Below, in pieces: positions 9,930 to 17,908 of a stretch of DNA of 64,000 bases (position 1 is its first letter; each line of letters begins with the position of its first letter). A program made the translations under genes and the position numbers. The DNA comes from Membranihabitans marinus (lineage in GTDB: Bacteria; Bacteroidota; Bacteroidia; Chitinophagales; Saprospiraceae), in NCBI RefSeq assembly GCF_021729155.1, contig NZ_JAJQYA010000023.1:1-64000 (forward strand), in the 5' to 3' direction. The notes under the pieces are model-generated. The model had not been told where the DNA came from. It worked only from the letters and a program-made list of their open reading frames with translations, and did not search any database.

Positions 9930-10160
9930 AGTGGTCGTCTTCCTTCATCCTCTGGAGCATGGTGAGATTTCATAAATTTCTCTGCCGAATTAAAGTATAG
10001 TCACGTCGGAGAGAAGTGGTTAAATATCTATCTGGTTACGTTGTAGTCACGCCGGAGCCAGTGGCTCCGGTTTTACCCGGAGCGCGGTGGCTCCGGTTCC
10101 TTCGCCGAATGTCCATTTAGGACATTCGGTTGCTCTTCGATCAACTACGCTCAGTCATAC
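9930..10160 (-). repeat. hairpin repeat module, reverse orientation
   Basis: A nearly complete reverse copy of the three-hairpin module. Third-type hairpins: arms CCGGAGCC/GGCTCCGG with loop AGT (10052-10070), and arms CCGGAGC/GCTCCGG with loop GCGGTG (10077-10096). Second-type hairpin: 10-bp arms CCGAATGTCC/GGACATTCGG with loop ATTTA (10105-10129). First-type hairpin: GTTGCTC/GATCAAC with one mismatch (10129-10145). The end of the module is CTCAGTCATA, the reverse complement of the TGACTGAG-type leader. A weaker relative at about 9920-9945 carries CACGAC/GTCGTC around ACAGTG. The rest of 9827-10263 holds no convincing gene; a 63-codon frame starting at 10176 is not credible. Confidence 0.8.
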
Positions 10161-10263
10161 TCAGTATAGTTTTGCTTGCGTAGCATTAGATACAGCGAAT
10201 GGTTATTTGTATACATCAGATCGAGTGTATGCTATGTGTCTGAATTTAGTAAAATGAATAGTT

Positions 10264-10710
10264 ATGGTTCAAAAGTTAGTCCACCAGTCGAAGTTTTTAT
10301 ACCAGATAGGTTTTATAGGAATTCTATTACACTTCGTTTTTACAGTTTCTGGTCAGACCATGCATAGAGCTAATGATATAAAGCCTGAGGTCGTTGAACA
10401 ATTGTTAAACAAGTCGAAAACCCAGAAAATTATGGCCATTACGACTATGGGGTTTGCTGTGTTGATAACGCCCCTCATTGATAATCCAAATATACAGGGC
10501 TTGGGGAGCTGGCCAGAATTTGTATGTCTAGGTTTGGTGGGAACCAGTGTAGGTTTATACATTGCCGGTAGTAACAATCAATCCAAGGCTATTAAAATGG
10601 ACTTGGGACTAATGTCTATAAGTCCATTTTCTCCTCGGATTCAACAAAGATCTACTTTGCTACCGGGTTTAGGTGTTGGTCCAGGATGGAGAGTTGTTTA
10701 CATATGGTGA
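10264..10710 (+). CDS. small membrane protein, first of two tandem paralogues
   Basis: A 148-residue protein of unknown function. There is a hydrophobic N-terminal segment (about 14-31, signal peptide or anchor), then a conserved core: NKSKTQ (about residues 49-54), a hydrophobic TM-like stretch with TTMGFAV, a second hydrophobic stretch with GLVGTSVGLYIAG, and SNNQSKAIKMDLGLM...SPFSPRI. The same order of motifs is found in the next gene, 63 bases downstream, so the two arose by duplication. A frame on the minus strand across this gene is a shadow. Two central membrane segments followed by a polar tail suggest an inner-membrane protein; nothing indicates an enzymatic role. Confidence 0.65.
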   Translation: MVQKLVHQSKFLYQIGFIGILLHFVFTVSGQTMHRANDIKPEVVEQLLNKSKTQKIMAITTMGFAVLITPLIDNPNIQGLGSWPEFVCLGLVGTSVGLYIAGSNNQSKAIKMDLGLMSISPFSPRIQQRSTLLPGLGVGPGWRVVYIW

Positions 10711-10773
10711 TATTGAATTTTTTAAAAATATAATAATTGTATTCGTGTATTGATTGGGTTTAAAACTTTTTTT

Positions 10774-11226
10774 ATGGAAAATTCATTTTGTTGTCCAAAT
10801 TATTTTTTATTAAAAGCAATTTTCATAATTTTTATTTTTCAATTACATATAAATTTGAATGGTCAGAATTATAGAGACCTTGAGCTTAAAGCAGTCAGAA
10901 ACGCATTGTTAGATAAAAGTAAGACTCAAGAAAATATAGCATGTATTACCATGGGATTAGGTGCGGTTACCTTCCCTATAGGGATATCAAGGTCGTCTTC
11001 TGGTGGAGAAGCTATCGCATTAATTGGTCTTGGGTTTATTGTAACGAGTATTACTTTTTTTGTTAAGTCAAATAAGAATCAAAACAAAGCTCTTAAAATG
11101 TACATAGGATTGATGGAAAAGAGTCCATTGAATTCCAGGGTTTCGTATAGAAGTCATGAATTTAAAGTTGTATCAACGATGGATATACTTTCTATGCCTG
11201 TGATTGGGGTGAAAATTCCATTATAG
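10774..11226 (+). CDS. small membrane protein, second of two tandem paralogues
   Basis: A 150-residue protein using ATG 10774; an in-frame TTG at 10750 gives a less natural start. It shares with its upstream neighbour the blocks LLDKSKTQE, CITMGLGAV, a second hydrophobic segment (GLGFIVTSITFFV), SNKNQNKALKMYIGLM and SPLNSRVSYRS. An N-terminal hydrophobic segment (about residues 12-28) ends in NLNGQN, which looks like a signal peptide cleavage region. The function is unknown. It ends 7 bases before the convergent agmatinase gene, so there is no room for a separate terminator. Confidence 0.65.
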   Translation: MENSFCCPNYFLLKAIFIIFIFQLHINLNGQNYRDLELKAVRNALLDKSKTQENIACITMGLGAVTFPIGISRSSSGGEAIALIGLGFIVTSITFFVKSNKNQNKALKMYIGLMEKSPLNSRVSYRSHEFKVVSTMDILSMPVIGVKIPL

Positions 11227-11233
11227 CTTTCTT

Positions 11234-12265
11234 TTATTCTCCCAACATATTGCATGCCATGTGGTAAGCCAATCGACTTCCTACACTGCCATCGTATTCA
11301 TGTGGATCACCCGCTACTTCACAGAGATCGGCACCGATGATGGTACGTCCTTGCTCCTGTAATTTATCGATTAAATAGGTTGCTTGATAGTATTGCAATC
11401 CACCCGGAACAGGAGTGCCGGTGTGTGGACAAAGGCTAGGATCCAATCCATCGATATCGAAACTGATGTATACTTTGGGAGGAAGTTTCGAGACGATGTA
11501 GTCGCAGATTGAATTCCAGGATTCACCGTGAAACATTGCTTTGCTGATGTTTTCAGCGTAGTAACTGTGTATTCGTTCTGCATTGTTTTGGATATATGAG
11601 TATTCTTCTGGACAAAAGTCTCGAATGCCAACTTGGACCAATTTTTTAACTTGCGGGTTTTCTTCCAATACATTGTACATAATGGAGGCATGAGAGTAAG
11701 TGAAATTTTCATAGGCCTTGCGCAGGTCGCAATGTGCGTCGATCTGTAAGATTCCAAAATCTCCATGTTTTTCGCCCAGCGCTTTGATATAACCTAATGG
11801 TGTACTGTGATCACCTCCAATTAGAATGACTTGCTTGTCTTGATCTAAATATTTTTTGGATTTGGTATATACCCATTCATTGAGATACTGTGACTCTTGA
11901 TTGATTTGATCGACCAAGTCATTCATCTCTGCATTGATTTCTTGCCCAGATTCTAGTTGTTGAATATACTGACTCGCTTTTTTGCGCCATTTTTGTGAGC
12001 GTTGAAATATGTCTTTGCTTATTTTGTCAAAGAATAGTCCCTTTTTCCAGGCGTTGGGATACTGTAAATTCATGAGGTCCAGCTGGTAAGATGCATTGAG
12101 TAAATTTTGTGGACCAAGGGAAGTGCCGTCGCTATAGGAAGTGGTTACATCCCAAGGAACAGGTAAAAAGATTAAATCTGCATTACTTTTTGTAAAAGGC
12201 AGGCCAATAAAATTATTGTTTTTCATGCCTGGGCCATTAGGGCTGTAGTCGGTTAGGGTAGACAT
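11234..12265 (-). CDS. agmatinase-like ureohydrolase
   Basis: A 343-residue arginase/agmatinase-superfamily enzyme, binuclear Mn, hydrolysing a guanidino group to urea. All metal-ligand motifs are present: GGDHS (150-154), DAHCD (176-180) and SFDIDGLDP (268-276). Also present are the SYSDGTSLGP segment near 43 and a GADLCEVAGDP segment near the C-terminus. An insert of ~60 residues (about 75-140) lies before GGDHS compared with short agmatinases; Bacteroidota relatives are similar. Agmatine is the likely substrate because carboxynorspermidine genes lie nearby: agmatine to putrescine, then to spermidine. Formiminoglutamase or guanidinobutyrase activity cannot be excluded. It is convergent with the gene at 10774 and has no operon partner on its strand. 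Confidence 0.85.
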   Translation of the reverse strand: MSTLTDYSPNGPGMKNNNFIGLPFTKSNADLIFLPVPWDVTTSYSDGTSLGPQNLLNASYQLDLMNLQYPNAWKKGLFFDKISKDIFQRSQKWRKKASQYIQQLESGQEINAEMNDLVDQINQESQYLNEWVYTKSKKYLDQDKQVILIGGDHSTPLGYIKALGEKHGDFGILQIDAHCDLRKAYENFTYSHASIMYNVLEENPQVKKLVQVGIRDFCPEEYSYIQNNAERIHSYYAENISKAMFHGESWNSICDYIVSKLPPKVYISFDIDGLDPSLCPHTGTPVPGGLQYYQATYLIDKLQEQGRTIIGADLCEVAGDPHEYDGSVGSRLAYHMACNMLGE

Positions 12266-12462
12266 AGTTTATATTTTGATAATGATATTCACAATAAGGG
12301 CCTTAAATGTATAGATATTTTTTAATATACGTGGGGAATATTGATAAGATGTAGGTTAATATTTTATTATATGAGGGGGGAGGATTTTGCGGGTTAATAG
12401 TTAAATAGTGAGAAGTTGAATTTAAGATGGAGCGGAATTAGGGGAGAGGGCAATAGCCTTGA

Positions 12463-12532
12463 GATTAAGCGGTTGTGATTAGGCGGTTGAGATTAGGCTT
12501 TTGTGATTAGGCTTTATAATTAGGCGGTTATG
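12463..12532. repeat. five tandem 14-bp repeats
   Basis: Five imperfect head-to-tail copies of a 14-base unit close to GATTAGGCGGTTGT (starts at 12463, 12477, 12491, 12505, 12519). They end 44 bases before the IS1595-like gene. They could be an iteron-like or protein-binding array, or simple slippage expansion. The remainder of 12266-12576 shows nothing else. Confidence 0.85.
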
Positions 12533-12576
12533 AAATAACCTATGATTTCCGTATATTAAGGAAAATACATAGCGCT

Positions 12577-13464
12577 ATGGAAGAGAAATTTAAAAGTGTG
12601 TCAATTTATGACTTATACGAACGTTTTCCTAGCAGAGATAGTTGTTTAGCATATTTGGCCAAAAAGAAGTGGGAATCAGGATTTACCTGTAAACATTGTG
12701 GACATCATCATTATTGCAGTGGAGGAAAGCCATACGTAAGGCAGTGTACTCGATGTCGGTATAAAGAATCAGCTACTGCCAACACTTTATTTCACAAAGT
12801 CAAGTTCGATTTAGTCAAAGCTTTTGCCATTGTCTACTTTATTGCTACCAATAAAAAAGGAATATCGTCTTGTGAATTAAGTCGAACCTTACAGTTGAGA
12901 CAAAAGACTTGTTGGTTGTTCCGTCTTAAGGTATTGTCGGCCATGGAAACTCATCGCAATGTAGGGTTAAGTGGAAAAGTAGAAATTTCAGATTTTGAAA
13001 TCGGAATGAAGAAGGTGATGAAAAACGGCCGGGAAGTACGGTATAAAAAGAGGGTAGTTCTAGCTGTAGAGAAAAAAGGTAAGGGAGTTTCTCACGTTTA
13101 TGCCGATGAGGTCAATCATCGCGGATATAATCAAATCAATGCTGTGGTTGAACGGACAGTGAATCCAGATGCCCTTATTAGTTGTTATAAATTGCGCGGC
13201 TATGACCAAATATGCAAGAAATACCAAGTCATATCTAGAGTTAAAAAAACAAAGAAGACCATTATGCCATTGTCCTATAGAATTGAAAATAGCATAGTAT
13301 TTTGGTTGAGAGGCATTCATCATCATGCTGAATTATTACAGTATTATTTGGATGAATTCTGTTATAGATTTAATCGCAATCAGATGAAGGAGGAGATTTT
13401 TGTCCATCTTTTGGAACGCATGGTTTGCCATCGTCCGAGGACATATATGGAGATTATCAGCTAA
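12577..13464 (+). CDS. IS1595-like (ISXO2-type) transposase, probably inactive or domesticated
   Basis: A 295-residue protein with the IS1595 layout. An N-terminal zinc ribbon (C38-xx-C41 and C57-xx-C60) is followed by the LRQKTCWLFRLKVL segment and a C-terminal DDE-type domain ending in YLDEFCYRFNRN. The catalytic positions look altered. The usual VEVDETYxGG is VEISDFEIGM here, so the first Asp is displaced or replaced by Ser 138. The usual TDGxxxY is ISCYKLRGY, with Cys 203 where Asp is expected. The Glu in YLDEF (260) remains. No flanking inverted repeats were recognised. So this is either a decayed element or a host-adopted DNA-binding protein. The reading frame is intact, which slightly favours the latter or recent decay. 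Confidence 0.8.
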   Translation: MEEKFKSVSIYDLYERFPSRDSCLAYLAKKKWESGFTCKHCGHHHYCSGGKPYVRQCTRCRYKESATANTLFHKVKFDLVKAFAIVYFIATNKKGISSCELSRTLQLRQKTCWLFRLKVLSAMETHRNVGLSGKVEISDFEIGMKKVMKNGREVRYKKRVVLAVEKKGKGVSHVYADEVNHRGYNQINAVVERTVNPDALISCYKLRGYDQICKKYQVISRVKKTKKTIMPLSYRIENSIVFWLRGIHHHAELLQYYLDEFCYRFNRNQMKEEIFVHLLERMVCHRPRTYMEIIS

Positions 13465-14103
13465 ATGCCTAATTATATGGGCTTGGTACCAAAATCCAAA
13501 ATCTCTAACCCCTCACATTTTAGCTGCTAAAGCCTCCAATTTCGACTTTTTGTCTTGATTGTTTTCCAATATCATAGATGTATAATTACATCTACTAGCC
13601 CTATTATAGAAATTTTCAGCCGAAGGCTATTAATAAACAAAAACCATTTCATGGGCTAAAATGTATATACAAAAACTTATACAAGGAGTGATTTCGAATT
13701 TGCCATTATTACTTCTTATTTTTTAACAGCCGTTTTAGTAATAAAATGATGTCATTTTCAATGCTATGACGGATGTTCTGATTTTTATCCAAAGCTGAAT
13801 TTTCCGGGAAAAGAATTATACTTTTAACAAACCACTTTTAATCAAAAGATTTCCATTTAATACAGAAAAATAGTCATTCTCAATCGTGAAAATTGATGGC
13901 AAATGGCTTGCTTCAAATTTTAACCAAATTTTTTCAATAGTTTTCTTCTCTTATTAACTCCTCCGTTTTTCATTTTTATCCATCTAAATTATTGATTATA
14001 TTAGCTTTGAATCGATATCTTTAGTCCTTGTAGACTTCAACACTGCAAAAGAATAATTAGCTGTTTATTCAAGAAAATTAACATAAGATTTCGCAATAAA
14101 ATG
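13465..14103. other. gene-free interval upstream of the carboxynorspermidine operon
   Basis: About 640 bases with no convincing gene. On the minus strand, a 44-codon open stretch without a start codon (about 13817-13950; reads LPSIFTIENDYFSVLNGNLL) may be a relic of a lost gene, but it is too short to assign. No tRNA or riboswitch was recognised. Confidence 0.45.
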
Positions 14104-14111
14104 TACATTTG
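14104..14111 (+). promoter_or_regulatory. candidate -7 box, carboxynorspermidine operon
   Basis: TACATTTG fits the Bacteroidota housekeeping -7 consensus TAnnTTTG exactly, 102 bases ahead of the ATG at 14214. No clear TTTG -33 element was seen at the right distance, so this rests on one motif. Confidence 0.4.
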
Positions 14112-14213
14112 ACCTCGGTTAATGACCTTCGATTTTGCGACTTATTTTGGCAATCGTAAACAAGATATCAATATTTAAAATCTACTAAAATATTTAATTC
14201 GAAATTGGTAAAT

Positions 14214-15407
14214 ATGAAAAAAGTAATGATAATTGGGGCCGGCGGTGTAGGCAGAGTAGTTGCTTACAAATGTGCCCAACAAAAAGAGGTCTTCTCTGAC
14301 ATTTTATTGGCAAGTAGAACCAAAGAAAAATGTGATGAAATCAAGGATGCCATCGGTGATGACAGAATATCTACTGCAGCCATTGATGCTATGGATGTTC
14401 CCGCATTGGTTGCCCTAATCCGGTCATTTCAACCCGATTTGGTAATTCATGTCGCCCTGCCTTATCAAGACCTCGCTATTATGGACGCTTGCCTAGAAGC
14501 AGGTGTCGATTACTTAGATACAGCCAATTACGAACCAGAAGACGAAGCCAAATTTGAATATAAATGGCAGTGGGCTTATCAAGATCGCTTCAAAGAAAAA
14601 GGCCTAATGGCTCTGCTAGGTAGTGGGTTTGACCCTGGAGTAACTTCAGTGTTTACCGCCTATGCGGCTAAACACTATTTCGATGAAATCCATTATTTAG
14701 ATATAGTAGATTGTAATGCCGGTGACCACGGACATCCTTTTGCTACCAATTTCAATCCCGAAATAAATATTCGAGAAGTAACTCAAAAAGGAAAATACTG
14801 GGAAAATGGTGAATGGGTAGAGACAGAACCCCACCAATTTAAAAAGAAACTACACTATCCAGAAATCGGTGTGAAGGATTCTTACCTCATCTATCACGAA
14901 GAACTAGAATCTTTGGTTAAGAATTTTCCAACCATTAAAAGAGCCCGTTTTTGGATGACCTTTTCAGAAGAATATTTGACCCACCTTCGAGTAATTCAAA
15001 ACATCGGAATGGCAAACATTGACCCCGTAGAATTCGAAGGAAAGCAAATCGTTCCCATTCAATTCTTAAAGGCTGTATTGCCCGATCCCAAATCATTGGG
15101 TGCCAATTACAAAGGTTGGACCTCAATTGGATGTCGAATCCGAGGGATAAAAGACGGCAAAGAACGCACTTGTTATATATACAACAATGCTAGTCACGAA
15201 GCAGCCTATGCTGAAACCGGGACTCAAGCCGTATCCTATACCACTGGTGTGCCTGCAATGATTGGTGCTAAAATGATGGTGACCGATCAATGGAAAAAAC
15301 CAGGAGTGTATAATGTAGAAGAGTTTAACCCGGATCCATTTATGGATGAATTGAATAAATGTGGACTGCCTTGGAAGGTAGAGTTAGATATAGACTTGGA
15401 ATTGTAA
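14214..15407 (+). CDS. carboxynorspermidine dehydrogenase (saccharopine-dehydrogenase-like)
   Basis: A 397-residue NAD(P)H-dependent enzyme expected to condense aspartate semialdehyde with putrescine or diaminopropane to carboxyspermidine or carboxynorspermidine. The N-terminal Rossmann fold has IIGAGGVGRVVAYKC (residues 5-19), followed by DVPALVALIRSFQPDLVIHVALPYQD, typical of the saccharopine dehydrogenase family. LGSGFDPGVTSVF is the conserved catalytic-domain segment. The length fits the family. The ATG at 14214 is preferred to an in-frame TTG at 14205. The stop codon abuts the start of the decarboxylase gene with no gap, so the two steps are translationally coupled. The exact polyamine made cannot be told from sequence. 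Confidence 0.9.
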   Translation: MKKVMIIGAGGVGRVVAYKCAQQKEVFSDILLASRTKEKCDEIKDAIGDDRISTAAIDAMDVPALVALIRSFQPDLVIHVALPYQDLAIMDACLEAGVDYLDTANYEPEDEAKFEYKWQWAYQDRFKEKGLMALLGSGFDPGVTSVFTAYAAKHYFDEIHYLDIVDCNAGDHGHPFATNFNPEINIREVTQKGKYWENGEWVETEPHQFKKKLHYPEIGVKDSYLIYHEELESLVKNFPTIKRARFWMTFSEEYLTHLRVIQNIGMANIDPVEFEGKQIVPIQFLKAVLPDPKSLGANYKGWTSIGCRIRGIKDGKERTCYIYNNASHEAAYAETGTQAVSYTTGVPAMIGAKMMVTDQWKKPGVYNVEEFNPDPFMDELNKCGLPWKVELDIDLEL

Positions 15408-16556
15408 ATGAGTAACAACAATCAAAATACAATATATCCACTGATCGATTCTCCAGCCTATGTATTGGAAGAAAATCGATTAATCGCCAATTTGGAGAAA
15501 CTCTCGAGAGTCAGAGACGAGGCAGGAATCGAAATTATTCTTGCCCTGAAAGCATTTGCAATGTGGTCAGAATTTCCATTGATCGGTCGATATCTCAATG
15601 GGGCAACAGCGAGCTCTCTGTATGAAGCCAAATTAATTGCCGAAGAAATGAAGACCTTGGCCCATGTCTATGCCCCGGTATTCCATTCAGATGAAATAGA
15701 AGAGTTGGCTAAAGTCAGCCAAACCATTGTATTCAATTCTGTGCAAGAATATCATAGCCATGGCCCTGAATTTCTGCGGTATCGGTCAGATATGGAATTT
15801 GGTCTCCGTGTAAACCCCGGTTACAGCGAGATAGAAACCGATTTATACAATCCCGCAGCAATAGGATCTCGTTTGGGAATCCCCTCTTTAACGGAATTGC
15901 CTCAAGGAGTAACTGGACTTCATATGCATGCCCTGTGTGAAAACAATTCCTTTACCTTCGAAAGGGTATTGCAATCCTTTGAACACAGATTTGCTCATCT
16001 TTTGCCCCATATTCATTGGGTGAATTTTGGCGGTGGTCATTTAATTACTCAAGCAGATTACGATATACCGCATTTGATTAATGTCCTCAAAAGCTTTAAA
16101 CAAAGATATCCTCACTTAAAAGTTATACTAGAACCCGGGTCTGCCATTGCTTGGCAGACTGGGTTTTTAAAAGCCAGCGTATTGGACATTGTCGAAACAC
16201 CAGTGCAAAAGATTTTGATCTTAGATGTTTCTTTCACCGCCCATATGCCCGATTGCTTGGAAATGCCTTACAACCCTGCCATTAGAAAGGCTAACTATGG
16301 AAGTGAGGGGAAATTCGTCTATCAATTAGGAGGGATGAGTTGCTTAGCAGGAGATCAATTGGGGCCATATAGTTTCGAAAGGGCGATGGACATTGGCGAT
16401 GAAATAATATTCGAGGATATGATTCATTATACCATGGTCAAAACCACTATGTTTAATGGGGTTCGACATCCCGATATTGGCAAAATCGACGTCGATGGCA
16501 ACTATCATTTAATTCGCCGGTTTAACTATTCCGATTTCAAGCAACGGCTTTCATAA
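15408..16556 (+). CDS. nspC: carboxynorspermidine decarboxylase
   Basis: A 382-residue PLP enzyme (fold III, alanine racemase/ornithine decarboxylase-like) that removes CO2 from carboxy(nor)spermidine to give spermidine or norspermidine. Lys 48 in the segment ILALKAFAMW is the PLP lysine. Other family features are the substrate-pocket segment GATASSLYEAKL, GLHMHALCEN, the phosphate-binding glycines in WVNFGGGHL, and LEPGSAIAWQTG. Near the C-terminus, GGMSCLAGDQLG contains the Cys that acts across the dimer. The gene starts at the base after the dehydrogenase stop codon. With the agmatinase at 11.2 kb this gives most of an arginine-derived spermidine route. Confidence 0.93.
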   Translation: MSNNNQNTIYPLIDSPAYVLEENRLIANLEKLSRVRDEAGIEIILALKAFAMWSEFPLIGRYLNGATASSLYEAKLIAEEMKTLAHVYAPVFHSDEIEELAKVSQTIVFNSVQEYHSHGPEFLRYRSDMEFGLRVNPGYSEIETDLYNPAAIGSRLGIPSLTELPQGVTGLHMHALCENNSFTFERVLQSFEHRFAHLLPHIHWVNFGGGHLITQADYDIPHLINVLKSFKQRYPHLKVILEPGSAIAWQTGFLKASVLDIVETPVQKILILDVSFTAHMPDCLEMPYNPAIRKANYGSEGKFVYQLGGMSCLAGDQLGPYSFERAMDIGDEIIFEDMIHYTMVKTTMFNGVRHPDIGKIDVDGNYHLIRRFNYSDFKQRLS

Positions 16557-16558
16557 AT

Positions 16559-17371
16559 ATGGATGAAGATAAAAGATACCAATACTGGCGGTCTGCTTTA
16601 AGTCCTCTTTATGGCGATCGGGAGACTGAGAATATGTGGCGAATGTATGTGGAGGTGGATCGACCAGAGGACATTTTTGATGCAGATATCGAACAATTAA
16701 AATCCTATTTTCCCCTTCAATATTTATTGGGATTCACTTGGTTTTATGATCTCAAAATCGGTGTAACACCTGAGGTCTTAATCCCGAGACCGGAAACAGA
16801 AGAATTGGTCTTCTATCTATTGGATATGGTGGGGATGAATGACCATGCCCCTATTGTCCTAGACCTGGGGACGGGCAGTGGTTGTATTCCATTGGCTATC
16901 AAAAGTAAAAGACCAGAGTGGCAGTTGTACGGACTGGATTATTATTCAGAGGCATTGGAAGTAGCTAAGAAAAATAGTTTAGATCTGGACATCGATGTAA
17001 AATGGTGCACAGGGAATATTCTGACTTGGGATCTCGGCGAATTTCAAGATGTCATGTTTGATATTATCATATCCAATCCACCCTATATTCCCCTTCATGA
17101 CCAAAAAATAATGGCCGATAATGTTTTAAAATACGAACCTCACTCTGCTTTATTTACCGACCATCCTCAAGGTTTGGAGTTTTATCAAGCCATTGCAGAA
17201 AATTATAGTAGAAATTTAAAATCAGACGGTTGGATTTTTATGGAAATTCACGAATCCTACGCCGAAGAAATACTTTCCTTGTTCCATCCTCGACATCACT
17301 GGGGAGATATCGGAGTCTTAAACGATTTACAAGGGAAACCTAGGATTTTTTATGCTCAAAAAAAGTGCTGA
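16559..17371 (+). CDS. prmC: release factor glutamine methyltransferase PrmC/HemK
   Basis: A 270-residue SAM-dependent N5-glutamine methyltransferase that modifies the GGQ motif of peptide-chain release factors in the cytoplasm. The protein has a helical N-terminal substrate-recognition domain (1-~75) and the segment PEVLIPRPETEELV (71-84). Motif I of the methyltransferase fold is LDLGTGSGCIPLA (101-113). The catalytic NPPY is at 173-176 in SNPPYIP. Length and motif order are standard. It begins 2 bases after nspC, so it is the third gene of that operon, although there is no pathway link. The stop codon lies inside the left arm of a hairpin at 17364-17398. Confidence 0.95.
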   Translation: MDEDKRYQYWRSALSPLYGDRETENMWRMYVEVDRPEDIFDADIEQLKSYFPLQYLLGFTWFYDLKIGVTPEVLIPRPETEELVFYLLDMVGMNDHAPIVLDLGTGSGCIPLAIKSKRPEWQLYGLDYYSEALEVAKKNSLDLDIDVKWCTGNILTWDLGEFQDVMFDIIISNPPYIPLHDQKIMADNVLKYEPHSALFTDHPQGLEFYQAIAENYSRNLKSDGWIFMEIHESYAEEILSLFHPRHHWGDIGVLNDLQGKPRIFYAQKKC

Positions 17372-17398
17372 GTTAGCAAAAAGCTATTTCTCAGCACT
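17364..17398 (-). terminator. hairpin terminator, best oriented for the minus strand
   Basis: AGTGCTGAG at 17364-17372 pairs perfectly with CTCAGCACT at 17390-17398. On the minus strand the second arm is followed by a run of T (complement of the A-run at 17358-17363). This makes a good intrinsic terminator for transcripts coming from the CAP-domain gene; on the plus strand the T-run is missing. It overlaps the last codons of prmC. Confidence 0.65.
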
Positions 17399-17908
17399 CA
17401 AATTAACTAAACCTTAATTCTTTTATATTATTCGTATTACCCTTCTCTATTTGATGAAGAACCTTTTGCGCCTCACTTTATTTCTGACTCTATTTCAATT
17501 CTGATCTATAAACTACATTTGTCTTCAAAATCAATTCTTCTCAGCCTGCTTAAATTCTCCACGAAGACTTTTAAAATTACCCTTATCACCCTTCTACATT
17601 TACCAATTACATCCAATTACATCCAATCACATCCAATCATTAATCCTATCCTTAGGGGTAAATATTTAGAATCTTATTACCATCGCAAATAGATCGAAAT
17701 ATAGTCGACAATTATAAATACATTTGGTATACCCATATTCTAAATATCATATTTATTCGCTCCGCATAAATCTATTCTTCCCCTCCAACCAATTTGTATT
17801 TTTATTCTATTATAAATTACAGGCAATCAGCTTATAAAATATTTAGAATATTCACCTAATACAACGAATTAGAACTAAAAATAATTTCAATACAAAAGAA
17901 ATTTTCCT
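17399..17908. other. convergent gene-free interval
   Basis: Between prmC and the CAP-domain gene. The only structure seen is a short tandem repeat of the 10-base unit ATCCAATTAC (17601-17640, four copies with one-base changes). No gene, tRNA or second terminator was recognised. Confidence 0.5.
17601..17640. repeat. four tandem 10-bp repeats
   Basis: Units TACCAATTAC, ATCCAATTAC, ATCCAATCAC and ATCCAATCAT follow each other without gaps. It is a simple-sequence tract of unknown meaning in a convergent intergenic region. Confidence 0.85.

Noticed and set aside
10176-10367. 63-codon plus-strand frame
   Set aside because: Overlaps the start and signal segment of the better-supported gene at 10264 in another frame.
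13817-13950. 44-codon open stretch on the minus strand
   Set aside because: It has no start codon and stops upstream in all frames; at most a relic.
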